From DASWIG01 sp965371445 (GTDB taxonomy: Bacteria > Acidobacteriota > Thermoanaerobaculia > Multivoradales > J023): a stretch of DNA of 23,106 bases. Under the pieces are notes generated by a model that saw only the letters and a list, made by a program, of their open reading frames with translations, made no database searches and had not been told where the DNA came from. The stretch spans positions 1 to 23,106 of the forward strand of contig CBDUYN010000165.1 in NCBI GenBank assembly GCA_965371445.1, given 5' to 3'. Shown here piece after piece: positions 1-8,155 of the stretch. How positions within the stretch are numbered: position 1 is the first letter of the stretch; every line of letters begins with the position of its first letter. The position numbers and the translations under genes were made by a program.

Positions 1-1
1 C

Positions 2-1480
2 CAGAACCCCGATCCGGACCCCGAGCCCTGGGAGGCGCCGTTCGACCTTTCCCAGATCCACGACGCCCTTGCGGGCCGACTCACGCGGCAGGAGGGCCGG
101 GCGTTCTGTCGTCGGTTCGACCATGCCCGGGACGGCCTTGGCGAGCTCTACGAGCAGCCCGATCTCAGCGACCTCATCGCCGCCGCCGACCGCGCCCAGG
201 CCGCCGCCGACTGTGACGCGGCGCTGGAGAAGCTCGAACGGGCTGCGAGCCATCCCGACCATGGCGAGCACCGAGCCGAGCTCGACGCCCGGCTCGCGTT
301 GACGTTCCATTTCCGCGGCACCGCCCGAACCTTCGACGGAGACGTCGACCACGCCTACGACGACCTGACCCGGGCTCGCGGTTTCTACGCCTCGGCCGGC
401 GTCCTGGCACCCCGCTTCGAGAGGCGTCGCCGGCGTCTCGAAATCCAGGTCCCCTGCTCGACCGGCGGTGCCCTGACCTCGGCGCTTTGCCCCGATTGCC
501 GAAGCGCGCTGTTGCTCGACGTCGGTCAGTCCCTGCGGTGGCATCTGCGCCACGCCCTGGAGCTGGTGCCTCTCGACCTGGAGTGGTTCCGCATCTGCTG
601 CGACGAGTGCTACCGCGTGGTGTGGAAAGCCATCTCCCTGGCCCGGCACGGCCTCCTGGCCAACGCCTGGCAGGCCTGGTGGCTGTGGGCGAACACCGAC
701 CTGGAAGACTCCGCCGCTCCGCCGTCCGTGGGCCGGGTCATCGCCGCCCTGGCCGAGGTCGACAGTCTGAGCTGGTCGTCGCAGGAAGACCGGCTGAAGC
801 TGTGCGCTCTCGCCCTTGGCGATGCACAGGTCCTCCAACAGCCAGAGCTCTTGCTCGTGACGCGCTTCTGGCGGGGGAACGTCCTCCGCGCTTTGGCTCG
901 TTTCCCGAAGGCCAGGGTGGAGCTTCGGTGGCCGGAGGCGCCCGAGGAGAGCCCGTGGCTTAGGGCGTTGCACGATCGATTCTTGGGTATCGTCGAGCAG
1001 AGGACTCACCAGGCCGAAGAGGCGGTGAGTCTCCTTGGGGCCGCCACCGCGCTCTACGAGAAATTGGACCCGCACATCGCTGGCTTGCTTCTCGGTCAGC
1101 AAGGCAACGTATATCTCGACCTTCACGACTATGAGACTGCGAGTCGCCTGTATCGGCGAGCCTTGCCTTACTTCGACAACAGGCGCGATGCGTCGCCCGT
1201 GATGGGTGGCGTTCCGATCAACCTCGCAGCTGCGACCGGTCTCCTTGGCGCTGTTGAGGAGGCGGAAAGGGAACTCCTCCGTTTCCGCTATGACCGAGAT
1301 ACCTACCCCGCCCTAGCAGCAAGTGAAGTGTTCACGCGCGCCTGCTTGGCCCAGATCGGGTCGCGGCCCGAGGTTTCGGTAATTCTCTTCGCCGAGGCTC
1401 AGCGCCGTTTCGAGGCGCTCGACCAGCCGGAACGTGTGACTTCGTCTTCATGGTTTTCTCCTTCCATGGCTCCTACTTGA
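2..1480 (+). CDS. TPR-repeat protein, 5' end outside window
   Basis: The reading frame is open from the first complete codon of the window, so the true start lies upstream. The visible part is about 492 residues. The C-terminal half is a helical tetratricopeptide-like repeat region. The clearest repeat, encoded around 1075-1180, has the classic spacing of small residues and aromatics (GNVYLDLHDYETASRLY). Earlier in the protein, CPDC (488-499) and CCDEC (596-610) give two CxxC pairs about 35 residues apart, which could bind a metal; that is only inference. No catalytic motif or membrane segment is visible. TPR proteins are scaffolds for protein-protein contacts, and the partner here is unknown. 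The last dozen residues (SSSWFSPSMAPT) do not look like a repeat end, and codon bias weakens after about 960, so the C-terminus may be truncated or recently altered. Confidence 0.8.
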   Translation, partial: QNPDPDPEPWEAPFDLSQIHDALAGRLTRQEGRAFCRRFDHARDGLGELYEQPDLSDLIAAADRAQAAADCDAALEKLERAASHPDHGEHRAELDARLALTFHFRGTARTFDGDVDHAYDDLTRARGFYASAGVLAPRFERRRRRLEIQVPCSTGGALTSALCPDCRSALLLDVGQSLRWHLRHALELVPLDLEWFRICCDECYRVVWKAISLARHGLLANAWQAWWLWANTDLEDSAAPPSVGRVIAALAEVDSLSWSSQEDRLKLCALALGDAQVLQQPELLLVTRFWRGNVLRALARFPKARVELRWPEAPEESPWLRALHDRFLGIVEQRTHQAEEAVSLLGAATALYEKLDPHIAGLLLGQQGNVYLDLHDYETASRLYRRALPYFDNRRDASPVMGGVPINLAAATGLLGAVEEAERELLRFRYDRDTYPALAASEVFTRACLAQIGSRPEVSVILFAEAQRRFEALDQPERVTSSSWFSPSMAPT

Positions 1481-1626
1481 CTCAGCTGTAAAGCGGCGAA
1501 GAAGCGCCACGGCGGGCCGCGAGGAACCGCCTTCCGTCGCCTCTTGGTGTCTGATCTTCGCGGTTATGGCTTCGTCCCCTGGCCCTACCCGCTCCTCCGC
1601 CACGATAGCCCGATTTCAGGATTTTT

Positions 1627-1664
1627 CACACCCTGAGCATCGATTTCCCTGTCTACAGGGTGTG
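1627..1664. repeat. 9-bp perfect inverted repeat
   Basis: CACACCCTG at 1627-1635 is exactly complemented by CAGGGTGTG at 1656-1664 across a 20-base loop. It lies about 150 bases downstream of the TPR stop. No T-run follows, so it is a weak terminator at best. It could equally be an operator or a remnant of a mobile-element end. Confidence 0.45.
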
Positions 1665-1993
1665 GCCAGGCATTTCAGAGCATGACAGAACGGCTTCTCC
1701 TGGTGCTTCCAGGACTTTTGTGCTCAACCTCCCGCATTCTCCTGGATCGTCGGATTGCGGAGGAAAAAGGTGAAAGCAAAGACGAGATCGCAAACCGCGG
1801 GAGCTCTGCCATGCTCCTCGCAGGAGGTGGCAAGAAGTGTCCAGAAGCATCGAGGCAGGAGCATGGGCGTCGACCACACGCGATGCCGACCTCGACCAGC
1901 TCGACCCTCTTGTCCACCCGGGCGCAGAGTCGTTGAACCTCTCCACGACACCCCGTCTCTACCCGCCTCGTCTCTGCGCCTGGTGGCCCTTGC

Positions 1994-2049
1994 CCCGGGC
2001 GCGGACCCTACCCGATCACCCACACCTGTCTGCGCCCGGGTGCCTTTTT
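1994..2049 (+). terminator. candidate intrinsic terminator
   Basis: CCCGGGCGC (1994-2002) pairs perfectly with GCGCCCGGG (2032-2040) across a 29-base loop, and TGCCTTTTTCTC follows at once. The T-run is on the plus strand, so it would stop rightward transcripts from the TPR side before they run antisense into the amidase gene. The long loop lowers confidence. Confidence 0.4.
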
Positions 2050-2192
2050 CTCACCGGGCTCGCGCTGCGGAGGTCGCCTCTTGGAACCGCGTGCCCGGAT
2101 TGACCATCTCGCGAAGCGGCTCGCAAAGCTCGCCGCGGACATCCGCGACGAGCTCGCCGAGGCGCCGGGACGCAACTCGCAACCGACGACGC

Positions 2193-3512
2193 TCACGGCA
2201 GGACCTCTTCGATCCCGCCGGCCCAGGCGAGGAGCGCCTCGTCGGCGCCGAAGCGTCCGGCGAGTTGCAGACCCAGGGGGAGGCCGGCTTGGTTCGTCCC
2301 GGCCGGCACGCAGACGGTCGGCAGGCCACTCTGGGTCCACGGCAGGTTCATCACCGGACTGCCGGTCGAGGCGAGCCCGGCGGGAGCGGCGCCGGGAGCG
2401 GGGGGAGAGATCCAGAGGTCCAGTTGGTGCTCGTCCATGAGCGTCGTCAGCTCGTCGCGTAGCAGCTCGCGTCCGGCGACGGCCCTTCGGAGGTCGCCGT
2501 CGTCGACCTCAAGGCCGTGGCGGATCAGCTCGGCCGTCTCCTCTTGATAGAGCTCGGCGTAGCATGGATACCAGCCGTGCCGGGTGTGCTCCCGGGCGGC
2601 TTCCGCCGCCACCACGAGGTCGTGGCGGCGTCGAACGTCGGCGAAACCGCCCAGAGCGGCGACCGGCCTGACCTCGTATCCGGCGTCTTTCAGAGTCTGG
2701 CAAACCGAGCGGAAATGCGCCAGACCGTCGGCGTCGGCGCATTCGAGGTACGGCCCCTCGGGAATTCCGAGGACCGGCCGGCGGTCCTCATCCTCGACAC
2801 GGGCGCGCCAGCCGTCGACGAGAAGCGAGGCGACGAGCGCCGCCGCGGCGACGTCGCGGGTCATGAAACCCACGTGGTCGTAGGAGGGCGCCAAGAGCAC
2901 GGCGCCGTCCGCCGCCACCCGGGCGTAGCTACCTTTTACGCCGACGACGCCGCAGTAGGCGGCCGGCCGGGTGACCGAGCCGATCGTCTGGGTACCGAGG
3001 GCGAGGGGCGTAAGGTAGGCGGCGACCGCCGCCGCCGAGCCGCTCGACGAGCCGCCCGGCGTGTGGGCGAGGTCGTGGGGGTTGCGGGTGGGGCCCGGCG
3101 CGAAGTAGGTGAACTCGGTGGTGACCGTCTTGCCGAGGACGAGGGCTCCGGCGTCACGCAGCGCGGTGACGACCGGCGACTCGGCGCCCTGCAGGGCTTC
3201 CGGCGGCAAGCGGCTGCCGACGCGACTCGCGAAGCCGTCGGCGTGGATCGAGTCCTTGACGCCGACCGGCACGCCATAGAGCGGCGGACGCGCGCTCGGC
3301 TCCGGCCAACGCCGGGCAAGCTCTGAGGCCTCGCGGCGCAGGCGCTCGAAGCGTCCCTCTTCGGGGACGAAGGCGTGGATTGAGTCCTCGCGTTCGGCGA
3401 AGCGGGCTTCGAGCTCGTCGAGCTCGGCGGCGAGGTCGATCTCGTCACGGGCGATCGCCTTGGCACGGGCCGGGAGGTGGGTCGTCGATTCTGTTGTCAT
3501 CCGTCCTGTCAT
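2193..3512 (-). CDS. amidase-signature family hydrolase
   Basis: A 439-residue member of the amidase signature family, which hydrolyses amide or carbamoyl bonds with a Ser-cisSer-Lys triad. The triad is visible: K86 in GVPVGVKDS, the cis-Ser S155 in the glycine/serine loop PGGSSSGSAAAV, and the nucleophile S179 in GTQTIGSVTRPAAYCG. The 24-residue spacing between the two serines matches the family. Length is normal for a free-standing amidase. It is unlikely to be GatA because no gatB or gatC is nearby and the sequence around S179 departs from the GTDTGGS form. The substrate cannot be told. It lies 87 bases downstream of a PlsC-type gene on the same strand and may be co-transcribed with it. 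A second in-frame ATG at 3500 is preceded by AGGA and could be the true start. Confidence 0.88.
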   Translation of the reverse strand: MTGRMTTESTTHLPARAKAIARDEIDLAAELDELEARFAEREDSIHAFVPEEGRFERLRREASELARRWPEPSARPPLYGVPVGVKDSIHADGFASRVGSRLPPEALQGAESPVVTALRDAGALVLGKTVTTEFTYFAPGPTRNPHDLAHTPGGSSSGSAAAVAAYLTPLALGTQTIGSVTRPAAYCGVVGVKGSYARVAADGAVLLAPSYDHVGFMTRDVAAAALVASLLVDGWRARVEDEDRRPVLGIPEGPYLECADADGLAHFRSVCQTLKDAGYEVRPVAALGGFADVRRRHDLVVAAEAAREHTRHGWYPCYAELYQEETAELIRHGLEVDDGDLRRAVAGRELLRDELTTLMDEHQLDLWISPPAPGAAPAGLASTGSPVMNLPWTQSGLPTVCVPAGTNQAGLPLGLQLAGRFGADEALLAWAGGIEEVLP

Positions 3513-3599
3513 GGGCTTGCCATCTTCTCAAACGAAGAGGGCAAACGCACGCCCCAGGACGAACCAGGGGAGCAGGCGAGACGCTTGCCTTCTTTGGCC

Positions 3600-4313
3600 T
3601 CACGCGTCGGCCGGCTCGACGATCTCGCCGACGTCGGACGTGCAGTAGCGGTCGCGGCGCTCCATCAGGTCGGCGACGACCGCGGCCCTGAAATCGCCGT
3701 CGCGCGCCGCCATCTCCTCGCGGTAGGCCGCGATGTCGATCTCCTCGAGGCGGAGGCGGACCGGCTTGAAGAGGTTGGGTACCGACTGGCCCGGGATCTG
3801 GATGTGGTGCAGGCCCTGGCTGTAGGCGACGAGCATCTTGCCGTCGGGGATCGCCTCCAGGACGTCCGCGATGCCGCCGCGCACCACCAGCTGCCGGCCG
3901 AAAGCGTCGAGGCCGTTGGCCCGCTTCATCCGGCCTTCGGGCAGCATGACCACCATCGAACGGGGATCGATCGACTCCATCACCGCCTTCCACGTATGGT
4001 CGCGCTCGCGGCTGATCGGGACGACGTTGCCGGCGATGATGCGCCAGAACTTGCCGGTCAGCGGCCGGTTGATCGTCTTCGAAGCGACCGGGACCACGCC
4101 GTGCCAGGCCATGCGCAGGAGGAACCGGTCGGGGGGGAACGAGGCCAAGAGGAACTCGTAGAGGCTCGTGTGATTCAGGATCGCCACCACCTGGTAGTCC
4201 GACGACCACGGATTCTCGGGCACCTCGCCCACCCACTTCTCCTCGTAGGTGTAGAAGAGCTGGCCGGTGTGCTTCACGGTGTAGAGCAGGGCATAGACGA
4301 GACGATGACGCAT
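3600..4313 (-). CDS. PlsC-type glycerolipid acyltransferase
   Basis: A 237-residue protein of the LPLAT/PlsC acyltransferase superfamily, which transfers acyl chains to lysophospholipids or related acceptors at the inner membrane. Motif I is NHTSLYEF, with catalytic-type H48 followed after four residues by E53 in place of the usual aspartate. Motif III is LPEGRMK with PEGR at 125-128. A hydrophobic N-terminal stretch may dip into the membrane. I chose ATG at 4313 because TTGGAG sits six bases upstream; a TTG four codons earlier is in frame but overlaps that ribosome site. It precedes the amidase gene on the same strand and is divergent from the response regulator. The acyl acceptor is unknown. 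The HX4E variant could mean altered substrate or reduced activity. Confidence 0.8.
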   Translation of the reverse strand: MRHRLVYALLYTVKHTGQLFYTYEEKWVGEVPENPWSSDYQVVAILNHTSLYEFLLASFPPDRFLLRMAWHGVVPVASKTINRPLTGKFWRIIAGNVVPISRERDHTWKAVMESIDPRSMVVMLPEGRMKRANGLDAFGRQLVVRGGIADVLEAIPDGKMLVAYSQGLHHIQIPGQSVPNLFKPVRLRLEEIDIAAYREEMAARDGDFRAAVVADLMERRDRYCTSDVGEIVEPADA

Positions 4314-4364
4314 AGAGCTCTCCAAGACGGTTCGATCGACGCGGATTGTAATACACCCAACCCC

Positions 4365-4382
4365 ATTTACAGCAGATTTACA
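4365..4382. promoter_or_regulatory. 11-bp-period direct repeat, candidate response-regulator box
   Basis: ATTTACA occurs at 4365-4371 and again at 4376-4382, an exact 11-base period in an AT-rich island between the divergent acyltransferase and response-regulator genes. OmpR/PhoB-family regulators typically bind tandem half-sites one helical turn apart, so this is a plausible autoregulatory site. A possible -10 hexamer TATGCT at 4405-4410 lies downstream, but the spacing to TTTACA (22 bases) does not fit a normal -35, consistent with activator dependence. Confidence 0.4.
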
Positions 4383-4452
4383 CCGCCGCCGGCGTGGACT
4401 TCGCTATGCTGGCCGCATCCGACCGCGTGCCGGCGAGTCGAGAGGTGTAGCG

Positions 4453-5139
4453 ATGAACATACTCGTGGTCGAAGACGAACCGATGCTGCGCGACGGCCTG
4501 CGTGACCTCCTGGAGGGCGCGGGCCATTGCGTCGAGGCGGTCGGCGACGGCGCCACGGCTGTTGAGAGAGGCCGCGAGGAGGCTTTCGACCTGGTGCTGC
4601 TCGACCTCATGCTGCCCAAGCTCGACGGCATCGAGGTCTGCCGGCGTTTGCGCACCGTACGTCCGGCGTTGCCGATCCTCATGCTGACGGCGCGCGGCGC
4701 CGAAGAGGAGAAGGTGAAGGGCCTCCAGGCGGGAGCCGACGACTACGTGACCAAGCCCTTCGGCGTGCGCGAGCTCCTGGCCCGGGTCGAGGCGCTCGAA
4801 CGGCGCGCCAGGGTGGCGCCGGCCGAGCCCGAGGTCATCGAGCAGGACGGCTGCCGCTTCGACCTCGGGCGCTGCCTCGCGACGCGCGGCGACGAGCAGA
4901 TCACCCTGACGGCCCGCGAGGTCGGGATCCTGCGCTGGCTCCACCGCCACCGCAACCGGGGCGTGACGCGCGCCGAGCTCCTGGAGCAGGTCTGGGGCAC
5001 TCTCGGCTCCCTCCAGACCCGGACCGTCGACATGACGATCGCCAAGCTCCGGCAAAAGATCGAGACCGACCCTGCGAAGCCCAGGATCGTGGTCACCGTC
5101 ACCGGGGTGGGCTACGCCTGGGCCCAGGAGCCGAGCTAG
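4453..5139 (+). CDS. OmpR/PhoB-family response regulator
   Basis: A 228-residue two-domain response regulator. The receiver domain (residues 1-120) has the acidic pocket E7-D8, phospho-acceptor D51 in LLDLMLP, T79 in LTAR, and K101 in YVTKPF. The C-terminal winged-helix DNA-binding domain (about 130-225) has the family pattern LTAREVGIL, then RAELLEQVWG, then RTVDMTIAKLRQKIE, and ends in the usual VTGVGYAW strand-turn. It would be phosphorylated by the kinase encoded ten bases downstream and would then activate or repress promoters. An AGAGGTG ribosome site precedes the ATG. The ATTTACA direct repeat upstream is a candidate autoregulatory box. The target regulon is not evident beyond the co-directional genes that follow. 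Confidence 0.95.
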   Translation: MNILVVEDEPMLRDGLRDLLEGAGHCVEAVGDGATAVERGREEAFDLVLLDLMLPKLDGIEVCRRLRTVRPALPILMLTARGAEEEKVKGLQAGADDYVTKPFGVRELLARVEALERRARVAPAEPEVIEQDGCRFDLGRCLATRGDEQITLTAREVGILRWLHRHRNRGVTRAELLEQVWGTLGSLQTRTVDMTIAKLRQKIETDPAKPRIVVTVTGVGYAWAQEPS

Positions 5140-5149
5140 GAAGGGCGCC

Positions 5150-6928
5150 ATGACCTACCGCCGGACCGCCATCGCCCTGACGCTCGTCGCCGTCGCCGTG
5201 GCGGTGCCGAGCGCCGCGTGGCTCGTTGCCGGCCACCAGCAGCTCGACCACGCGCTGGCGCTACGCGAGAAGAGCGCCCGGATCAAGGCGCAGAAGAAAG
5301 GCGTCGTCCTCGCCGAGCGTCTCGCGACGCGCTTCGAGCTGCTGCGCGAGAACGAGTCGCGGCGGCCGTTTTACCACTACCAGAACCTCTTCCACGATCC
5401 CGAGGCCGCCACTCAGGGCGACCTGGTTCTCGTCTCACCGCTCGCCCGCGGCCCCACCGACCCGCTCGTCGCGGCCCACTTCCAGGTCGACGCCGACGGC
5501 GTGCTGACGCTGCCGACCCTCAACGACGAGTTCCCCGAGCTCGGCCTCCAGTCGTCCGACGGCGCCCACTGCGACATCCTCGACGAGCTCCAGGGCATCG
5601 CCTTTTTCTGCCTTGAGGAGACGGTCTTCGGCACCGCGGACCTCTACAACCCGCTACCCCGCTCCGAGGACTCTTCGGGCGAAGGCACGGCGGGCTCCCG
5701 GGTCCGGCACAAGAGCCTGCCCTTTCACGCCTGGCGCCAGCACCTCGAGGCCAACGCCTTCTACGCCGACTTGACGCACGCCAGGAGCAGACGCGGACGA
5801 ACGCTCTCGGCGGCGCGCCAGGACGAGCGCAAGGTCCAGGTCGCGGTCTGGCCCTTCACCTGGCACACCCTGCCGGTGGGCGGCGAGCCGGGCCTCGTGG
5901 CGCTGCGCAAGGTCGAGACCCCGGTCGGGACCTGGACCCAGGGCTTCGTGATCGCGACCGAGGCCGTCGTGCGCCAGCACCTGGCCCAGGCCGACTATCC
6001 GGCGCTCTTCGCTCCTTTGAGCGAGCTCGGCTTCTACCGCGACGGCGACCGCTCGGGAGAGCGGGTGCTCTCGCGCATCTCCGGGACGCCCTGGGGCGTC
6101 GCCCTCGACGTGTCGCAGGCCCTGGGAGAAGCCGCCGTCGAGATGGCGGCGGAGCGTGGACGCTTCGTTCGCCTCTTCCTGCTCGGCGCGGTGGCGGCGG
6201 CCCTGGCGGGGCTTCTCGTCGTCGCAATGGTCTACCAGTCGGAACGCCTGGCGCTACAGCGCACCCAGTTCGCCGCCTCGGCGGCCCACGAGCTGCGGAC
6301 CCCGCTCGCCGGGCTGCGCCTCTACGGCGAGATGCTGGCCGAGGGCCTGGGCAATCCCGAACGCGCCCGGGAGTACGCGCGGCGCATGGCGAGCGAGGCC
6401 GAACGCCTCGGACGGGTGGTCACCAACGTCCTGAGCTTCACGCGGCTGGAACGCGAGTCCCTCTCGGTCCACCCCACGAGCGGCGACCTCGCCGAAGCGG
6501 TCACCGCGGCGATCGAGCGCCAGCGTCCCGCCATCGAGGAGGCCGGTGCGCGCCTCACCGTCGAGCTCCCCGAGGACCTGCCGCCGGTCACTTTCGACCG
6601 CGACGCCGTTTCCCACATCGTCCAGAACCTGCTGGAGAACGCCGAGAAGTACACCCGGAGCATCACCGATCGCGAGATCCAGCTACGCCTCTTGCCGGCG
6701 GACGACGCTGTGGAGCTCCAAGTCGCCGACAACGGCGAGGGAGTGCCGCCAAAGCTCCGGCGGCGGCTCTTTCGTCCCTTTTCACGCGGACATGGAACAC
6801 ACACCGCCGAGGGGCTCGGCCTGGGGCTGGTCCTGGTCAAGGCGTTGGCAAAAGCCCAGGGCGGGGACGTCCGCTACCGGGACCGTCCGGCGGGAGGAGC
6901 GGAGTTCACGGTCACGTTTGAAGCCTGA
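5150..6928 (+). CDS. membrane sensor histidine kinase
   Basis: A 592-residue sensor kinase partnered with the preceding regulator (ten-base gap). Transmembrane helix 1 is at about 7-28 and helix 2 at about 343-362, enclosing a large extracytoplasmic region of roughly 310 residues that I cannot assign to a known sensor fold. The dimerisation/phospho-acceptor domain carries H380 in SAAHELRTPLAGL. The ATPase domain carries the N box (NLLENAEKYT, N497), the G1 box DNGEGVPP, an F box (LFRPFSRG), and the G2 motif GLGLGLVLVK. There is no obvious HAMP linker; helix 2 runs almost directly into the helix before the H box. Two cysteines in the sensor region (in HCDILDELQGIAFFCLEE) could form a disulfide. 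The stimulus is unknown. Confidence 0.95.
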   Translation: MTYRRTAIALTLVAVAVAVPSAAWLVAGHQQLDHALALREKSARIKAQKKGVVLAERLATRFELLRENESRRPFYHYQNLFHDPEAATQGDLVLVSPLARGPTDPLVAAHFQVDADGVLTLPTLNDEFPELGLQSSDGAHCDILDELQGIAFFCLEETVFGTADLYNPLPRSEDSSGEGTAGSRVRHKSLPFHAWRQHLEANAFYADLTHARSRRGRTLSAARQDERKVQVAVWPFTWHTLPVGGEPGLVALRKVETPVGTWTQGFVIATEAVVRQHLAQADYPALFAPLSELGFYRDGDRSGERVLSRISGTPWGVALDVSQALGEAAVEMAAERGRFVRLFLLGAVAAALAGLLVVAMVYQSERLALQRTQFAASAAHELRTPLAGLRLYGEMLAEGLGNPERAREYARRMASEAERLGRVVTNVLSFTRLERESLSVHPTSGDLAEAVTAAIERQRPAIEEAGARLTVELPEDLPPVTFDRDAVSHIVQNLLENAEKYTRSITDREIQLRLLPADDAVELQVADNGEGVPPKLRRRLFRPFSRGHGTHTAEGLGLGLVLVKALAKAQGGDVRYRDRPAGGAEFTVTFEA

Positions 6929-6965
6929 GGATGGGCGCGCCGGTGTGGGAAGATCGGCCGACGCG

Positions 6966-7601
6966 ATGCTCCGCCGCAACCCACCGCTCACCGACGCCGA
7001 GCTCGCCGTCCACGCGGCGGCGGGCTCCGGCGACGCGTTTCACGAGCTCGTGCGCCGCTTCGAGCGGCCCGTGCTCTCGCTGATCGTACGCATGGTGGGC
7101 GATCCGGCGATCGCCGAGGACCTGGCGCAGGAGACCTTCGTCAAGGCCTTCCGGCACCTGGACCGTTACGACCCGAAGCGCAAGCTCGCCAGCTGGCTCT
7201 TCAAGATCGCCCACAACACGACCCTCGATCACCTGCGGCGAAAGCACCCGGAGAGCGTCCCCCTGGAAGCGGGCGGCGAAGAGGACGAGGAAACCTGGGA
7301 GGTCCTGGCGGCGCCGGAGACCACGGCGCCCGACCGGCGGGCGGAGAGCGCCGAGGTGATGGCGGGCCTGGAGGAGGCCCTCCGGGCCCTCGCGCCGCGC
7401 TATCGGGAGATCCTCCTGCTACGCTTCCGCGAGGGTCTCGCGTACCAGGAGATCGCCGAGGTGATCGGCGTCCCGATGGGGACCATGAAGATCCAGCTCC
7501 ACCGCGCCCGGAAATCTCTTGCCACCGAGCTCGAACGGCGCGGCTTCGAGGTGCTGGGCCGCAGGTCCAAAAGCCGAGGCGGAGCGAAACAAGACGAGTG
7601 A
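6966..7601 (+). CDS. ECF-type RNA polymerase sigma factor
   Basis: A 211-residue sigma-70-family protein of the extracytoplasmic-function type, with region 2 (about 20-92) and region 4 (about 132-190) only. Region 2 contains DPAIAEDLAQETFVKAF and then SWLFKIAHNTTLDHLRRK. Region 4 contains LAPRYREILLLRF, EGLAYQEIAEVIG and the recognition helix GTMKIQLHRARKSL. An acidic, glutamate-rich linker joins them. It starts 37 bases after the kinase stop and ends 35 bases before the next gene, so one transcript is likely. The start is not certain: an in-frame GTG at 6945 is seven codons upstream. ECF factors are usually held by a membrane anti-sigma factor, and the next gene is the natural candidate. Confidence 0.93.
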   Translation: MLRRNPPLTDAELAVHAAAGSGDAFHELVRRFERPVLSLIVRMVGDPAIAEDLAQETFVKAFRHLDRYDPKRKLASWLFKIAHNTTLDHLRRKHPESVPLEAGGEEDEETWEVLAAPETTAPDRRAESAEVMAGLEEALRALAPRYREILLLRFREGLAYQEIAEVIGVPMGTMKIQLHRARKSLATELERRGFEVLGRRSKSRGGAKQDE

Positions 7602-7636
7602 GGTATCCGTAGGGCGAATGGAGGGAGAGGCCACGA

Positions 7637-8155
7637 ATGAGACGAGGCAACCTACAACACCTGCACCGCTGGCTGGCCGCCGAGGCCCAGGGCCACGACG
7701 CCGACGCCGAGCGGGCCCTTCAAGCTCTCTTCGTGGGGCTTTTCGCGGTGCGTCCAAACCGCGGCTTCGCCGGACGCGTGCTGGCCGCCGCCGGCGTCGA
7801 GCGTCCGCCCTGGAGCCTGCCGCGGCGTGCCGCGGTGGCCCTTTGCCTTCTCGCTGCGGGGCTCGCCGCCGCCTACCTGCCGCCGATCCTCCTCGGCGTC
7901 GCCCGCGGCCTCGGCCCGGGACGGATCTTCGACGCCGTGATCCAGGCGTCGCTCGCCCTCTACGAGCAGATCGCCGTCCTCGTCACCGTGGGGCAGGTTT
8001 TCGAGGGCCTCTATCGGGCTTTCGTCGTGGTGGCGATCTCACCGCCCGTCGTCGCCGCCTGGTTCTTGGCGCTCGCCGTCTCGGTTTTCGGCGTCCGCGC
8101 TCTCGCCCGGCTCTTGGCGCTGGAAAGGAGCTCCGGCTATGTGGAAGCTGGTTAG
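7637..8155 (+). CDS. small membrane protein, candidate anti-sigma factor
   Basis: A 172-residue protein I do not recognise by family. The first ~55 residues are soluble and helical (HLHRWLAAEAQGHDADAERALQ). They are followed by a hydrophobic helix at about 58-78 and two or more hydrophobic stretches in the C-terminal half. Position directly after an ECF sigma gene, an N-terminal cytoplasmic part and membrane helices are what an anti-sigma factor would show. No HxxxCxxC zinc motif is present, so it is not a ZAS-domain protein. GGGAGAGG is a good ribosome site before the ATG. It overlaps the following gene by 17 bases, suggesting translational coupling. The anti-sigma role is inference from context. 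Confidence 0.75.
   Translation: MRRGNLQHLHRWLAAEAQGHDADAERALQALFVGLFAVRPNRGFAGRVLAAAGVERPPWSLPRRAAVALCLLAAGLAAAYLPPILLGVARGLGPGRIFDAVIQASLALYEQIAVLVTVGQVFEGLYRAFVVVAISPPVVAAWFLALAVSVFGVRALARLLALERSSGYVEAG

Larger units (their letters stand above)
1481..2192. other. about 710-base stretch without a recognisable gene
   Basis: Several open frames cross this stretch on both strands, but none resembles a family I recognise and none has convincing codon bias. Directly after the TPR stop, the same frame stays open from 1481 to 1636 and reads 51 coding-like residues (containing SDLRGYGFVPWPYP). Near 1750 a GGAGG followed by AAAAA and GTG looks like a translation start, but that frame runs on into the antisense of the amidase gene. 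The stretch also holds two hairpins listed separately. It may be the remains of degraded genes. Confidence 0.5.

Noticed and set aside
1653..2103. Several 80-100 residue ORFs on both strands after the TPR gene
   Set aside because: They overlap one another, show no family resemblance and have no consistent codon bias; I could not support any as a gene.
2193..3512. Possibility that the amidase is GatA of the tRNA amidotransferase
   Set aside because: No gatB or gatC nearby, shorter than typical GatA and a divergent motif around the nucleophilic serine.
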